DNA of 64,000 bases from Verticillium longisporum (lineage: Eukaryota > Ascomycota > Sordariomycetes > Glomerellales > Plectosphaerellaceae), in assembly GCA_019188255.1 (NCBI GenBank), contig JAETXT010000004.1, forward strand, positions 2,914,001-2,978,000, given 5' to 3'. The notes beneath the pieces are model-generated. The model had not been told where the DNA came from, did no database searches, and worked only from the letters and a program-made list of their open reading frames with translations. Below, in pieces: positions 59,903-64,000 of the stretch (positions are counted from its first letter, which is position 1; each line of letters starts with the position of its first letter). The translations under genes were made by a program, and so were the position numbers.

Positions 59903-62148
59903 ATGGAACAGACTCCCGACGCCTCCACCAACGGGCCTCGCCGTCACAGTTATCGCGCTCAGTTTGGCGAGGACATGTCATATTCGTCCAGTCGCTCCAC
60001 ACATCATCTCACCAACGATCCGTCGCACTACGCAACTGAGGACCCAGCGAGCTACTACCATGAGACCTCTCTGGACTGGACACAGCCGCCATTGGCTCAA
60101 AACCCGAGCTTCGCGGACCATGTCTCTGGCAACCATGAGTACTTAAACGAAAACTTCGTCAATACCGGCGACGACATGCCAGTAAACTCATTCAACGCCA
60201 ATGACGGCGATCTGTCGCGTCACACAACAGCCATGACACCAAAGTTAGGCGTCCTGCTGCCGCACGTCCTGCCCCCACAATCGCTATCATGTGACAGCCT
60301 TCCGGGGACGTCAGTCGTTGAAGAAGGAATCTATTCTGCACCATCCCATGTTTCGGGCTTTTGGGGGTGGGGTGAACCATCCTTCTCAGCTTTGCCGTCT
60401 TTTCTGCCTGACGAAGGGCTTTTCAGGGCAACGGCAGAAGTCTTGGACGAATCCGCCTTTCAGCCGACCCATGACACTGCCGCAGCCTTGGTCCGTCGGC
60501 CGAAAGGAGCTGTCCAACAACGAAACAATGCATCGCAAAAGGTTTAAACTCACTTCCACCTGAGGTCGCTGAACTAACACACACAGACTCGGCGAAAGAG
60601 CATCTTGAAAGCAGATGGCGCCACCACCAAGCAACGGGGTGCGAGTAGTCAGTCTCGAGAACTGGTACCGTCCGCAATTTGGGAGACGCACAAGGCCACC
60701 ATTCGAAAGCTGTATTTGGAAGAGCGCAAGCCGCTGAAAGATGTCATCCGCATCATGCATGAGCGTCATGGCTTCCAGGCAACGTCAGTCTTCTTTTACT
60801 GCAGTCCCGTGGTATACTGACCAGACTCAGTCCCAAGATGTATAAGACAAGATTTTCTCAGTGGGGTTTCGCTAAGAACAACACCGAGAACGAAGTCAAA
60901 CACCTACTTTCGATGAAGTTTGAAAGAGACGCAGAGGGAAAGGTCTCCGAATTCATCCGTAATGGTAAGGTGGTGAACCTGGCAACCTACCTTAAACGGA
61001 AAGGCGTTACCGAATATGACCTCGTCGATTTTGAAACGACATCGCAGCTGCCTGCACACGTTCGGTGCCGTACGCCATCGCCACCGCCATCTCTAGCCCC
61101 CGGCTACCTAAGGTCACCCGACCTCATACGGGCGCAAGAGATCCTCGTGGGCAATATGCGGAAGACTCTAATCCATTGCCAACAAATAGAATCCAGGAAT
61201 CCCTTCCAGAATGGATGGAGCTCCCTGCTCTTATGGGGTGCCGAGTCGAGCGGCATGCTTTATCAAGCCGGCAAGCTCTTCGGGAGGAGTCAAGACAGCC
61301 AGGCCGGCGACCTCCTTATGCGAGCATTTCAGCGTCTTGAGGTTGACCTCCAGCATCTATCAACGCAGGGCTCCAAGGAGCTGCTCTTCTGTTTATCATA
61401 TCCAAATCCGGGCATGACGACGGCTTTATCCAAGTATCTCGCCGCATACTCGATGACGAATTATGCACGGCTACACCCGCTACGCCTCATCTTCTCTAGC
61501 CTATACGAGGTACTTCGGAAACATGGGCCTGCCGCCTTATCTGATCTGGTATGGAGCGCGATGCCTACGCTAGCTGAAGAGCTCGAGACTATCCACGGAC
61601 AGCACTCTCCCCTAGCCGTTCGGACCTGGATCGACCTATCCATCCTCTACAACCATTCCAACCCATATCGCCTGTCCAACCTCTACGCCGATTTGGGGCG
61701 CCTGAATCAAGATGACCGCAGCGCAGTGCAGGAGGAGTTCATAGGCTTCCGCTATGCGCGACTCCAGCTGGCCGCCTCCATAGATGTCAACGGCATCGCC
61801 CATCGCGCGCAGCTCGTAGAGCTCTGGAACTATTGCGTTGCCGATAACATCGTGTTTGGCGTGCACGGTCAGCCAGAGGTCTACTGCTGGCACCCCGTTT
61901 TGCGGGTTCAGCCGTCGGTTTCACGCATGCTGGAGCGGTATCGAGTAACCATGAAGCATCTCGAAGACATCTTCGGCTGTAAGATGATCTGCGGCTACCC
62001 CCTCGAGCCTCACCCCGCCATCCACGCCGATGAGACCGATTCGCCCGAGAACTACCGTTTGCTCAAGATACCGATCTCTCTAAGTGATTTGCGGCCGATG
62101 GCGTCTCCTGCTTCTGCCGGCAAGGTACTGGAGGAATTGCACACGTGA
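59903..62148 (+). CDS. Clr5-domain putative transcription regulator
   Basis: Three exons: 59903-60541, 60587-60783, 60831-62148, introns 45 and 47 nt, 717 residues. The N-terminal 200 residues are polar and probably disordered. A Clr5 domain spans about residues 242-295 (SAIWETHKATIRKLYLEERK, DVIRIMHERHGFQATPKMYK, TRFSQWGFAKN), joined exactly across intron 2. The C-terminal half is helical (TPR-like regions such as LLWGAESSGMLYQAGKLFG) without a named catalytic motif. Clr5 domains are DNA-binding-like modules, named from a fission yeast silencing factor and abundant in Pezizomycotina; targets are unknown. An in-frame ATG at 59867 would add 12 residues. It lies in the accessory zone beside the NLR-like pseudogene. 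Confidence 0.85.
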
Positions 62149-63519
62149 GCGTCCTGGCTCTACCCGAGTCGTGCAGATGCAGACGGCGGTTGCAATCGCC
62201 TTTACCGGACGAACTCGCGGTCGTGTTCTGCGCTCGCTTTGGCCGCCCCTTTTGGCGCGCACCGGCATGGCCATAGGCATGGCCACAATCAAATCATATG
62301 TTGGATCGTTTGGTGGCGTCATCGTCGACGCAGGTGCCGTCTCACTTTTGAGCGACATGACGCGGCTCATCGTGGCAGGGTATCCCGCGTCCCATCAAGT
62401 TTTCCAAAACGATGACGCTATCGCCCTGCTTTCCCAACGATCCCCCAAATCTCCTGGGTGCTTCTGTCGATACGCTGTATGATGGAGCAGGGAACTTTGT
62501 GGTTCGTAACTGAAAGGCTGCTGCATTTTGCCCAGACCTTATGATCCATACACCCTGCATTCTTTTAGTACTCGAGGCGCTCGTCGGCCTCGTCGAAAGT
62601 GCGAGGCCATGGAGATTAGGAAGAGATTGAGCGAATGGGAAGGGCCACGAGCGACGAGCAGAAGAGCAACGAATTCTTGGAGGGGACCCAGGATTGGGGT
62701 CCCTCGGCCATTTGTCGATCATTCTGATATGAAGATTGACATGGGACACAACATCGAATACAGCGTGGGAGGGAAGCCTATAGGAGAGTGCCCTTCTACA
62801 ACGGGAGCCATTGAATCGGCATGATATGGCCATGGCCGCGGGGACCGGTGATCTCGTCTCTCAAACACTTCATTCAAGGTGTTATATTGAGATGCCCTCT
62901 TCCTTAGGGATGGTACTACATAAATGTCTACATACTATTCCTCCTAGTCATGTGACTGGTGGTATTCCTGGTCGGTGATCACCGACCCGTGAATACGCCA
63001 GGAAGTCACGAGACCGTCCTATCAGCTATGCTCGTGACACGTATTGTATTAGTATTGAGTAGTAGTACCGTAGCAGAAGGAAGGAGTTGTGATGTTTATA
63101 AAATGAATATTCGATACTAAGATGATATATCGCTTGCTTTCATTTTCCTTACAGAGATAGCTTCCGGGCTCGCCCCACCAAGGCCAACCCACGATTAATA
63201 ATGCAGAGGGATCGGTCCTTTAACCCTCAGATCAATGGAAACATGCGAGCATGACTAGGGAGGTGAGCTCGGGCCAGGATTCGTGCCCAAAACATCAAGC
63301 GCAGCGGGTTCGGCTGACAGGCATCAACTCAGACGGTTCATGAACTAACACGAGACTACCGTTAGCCCTCTAGACAAAGGACACTCACACGACATTGCCA
63401 AAACCAGCACTTTCTGACCTAGCCAAATTTTGCCCTTCAAAATATCCTGGCGGACTTGGACCTTCGTCTTGGTAGGTTGGTAGTCTAAAACCACCAGCGA
63501 CACCTCAGCGGCACCGACT
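62149..63519. other. Intergenic region
   Basis: Open frames at 62084-62482 and 62528-62824 lack domains and overlap minus-strand frames of similar size. A near-palindromic GATCACCGACC element lies near 62950-63000. No gene supported. Confidence 0.4.
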
Positions 63520-64000
63520 ATGCTTTCGAGAGAGTGTAGCCCCAGGGCTCCCGACGAAGTTGTTAATACCTTACCAGACGACAACCCTTCACCGAATGTC
63601 CATGACAATGCCGAAGTCATACCTGCCGTTGACGAGTCGCTCCAAGCACGAATTGAGCGCCTCGGCCGCGAACGGCCTCCGATCTTTGCAACCCGCTGGA
63701 GCGAAATAATCTTCGTCTTCAGCATCTCCCCATGTCTCAATTCTTGACAGAATACTTCGTCTCGGGTTTCACTGTCATCCTTCCAACATTGATCACGGAG
63801 CTCAATATCCCGCAAGCAGCCAGGAACCCGAATACATCATGTCCTCGCTTTCAGCGCTTACACAAACAGCACATCTGCAATCCTCCTTCATCAGCTTTCA
63901 TCCATTGCCCAACTCGAACAGCACCATCATTGCCACGAGTGCCGAGCCATGGCGCAGTCACTTCGTTAGCGGCCCATACCAGCCTGATAGGAGCCTTAAA
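63520..64000 (+). pseudogene. Broken 5' part of an MFS transporter gene (runs to window end)
   Basis: From 63520 the frame encodes a polar N-terminus and then LGRERPPIFATRWSEIIFVFSI, the pre-membrane and first-helix start common in fungal drug:H+ antiporter-type MFS proteins. The frame then shifts at the CCCC run near 63728-63731 and continues in another frame as MSQFLTEYFVSGFTVILPTL, which is the expected next segment. After LNIPQAAR the match stops and no MFS-like sequence can be followed to the window end. The first break could be a homopolymer error, but the loss of similarity afterwards suggests truncation or rearrangement. The remainder lies outside the window. Confidence 0.6.

Overview
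The window comes from a filamentous ascomycete, most likely a Sordariomycete. Evidence: short 49-90 nt introns with GT...AG ends, GC-rich third codon positions, Pezizomycotina-type gene families (Clr5 regulator, NACHT-ankyrin protein, secreted cysteine-rich protein, SRPK-like kinase) and a block with the signature of repeat-induced point mutation (RIP). I cannot name the genus from the sequence alone.

Layout. Positions 1-7270 are an extremely AT-rich block almost devoid of CA and TG dinucleotides. It is a RIP-destroyed Ty3/gypsy retrotransposon with recognisable reverse transcriptase, integrase and chromodomain remnants, followed by unidentified RIP-mutated sequence and large palindromes. Positions 7271-11840 are a transition zone holding one intact SRPK-like kinase and a 633-bp MITE-like element with inverted ends and an internal 19-bp tandem repeat. 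Positions 11866-54245 are a dense core-gene region: glyoxalase-like protein, Esa1 acetyltransferase, REX4 exonuclease, cyclopropane-fatty-acid synthase, RNase H2 subunit C, MCM6, a large RG-rich protein, ATP17, complex I NDUFS4, GID8, uridine kinase, external NADH dehydrogenase, NOP53, YPT6, KEI1 and the sulfite reductase hemoprotein subunit. Positions 54246-64000 are gene-poor and accessory: a small secreted cysteine-rich protein, a NACHT-ankyrin pseudogene, a Clr5-domain regulator and a broken MFS transporter start running towards the window end.

Genes working together. RNH203 and MCM6 lie in tandem and each has a pair of MluI cell-cycle boxes (ACGCGT) upstream, suggesting shared S-phase control. 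ATP17 (ATP synthase) and NDUFS4 (complex I) are divergent across 350 bp containing several CCAAT boxes; NDE1 is a further respiratory gene nearby. ESA1/REX4 and NOP53/YPT6 are also divergent pairs.

Quality warning. Three otherwise well-conserved genes (MCM6, the RG-rich protein, sulfite reductase) carry five single-base frame breaks, four of them in C or G runs. Sequencing or assembly error is more likely than real gene loss. I found no clearly new biological system. The most unusual items are the near-total CA/TG depletion, the palindromic cell-cycle-box pair, a 15-nt micro-exon, a GC-AG intron and the MITE-like element.
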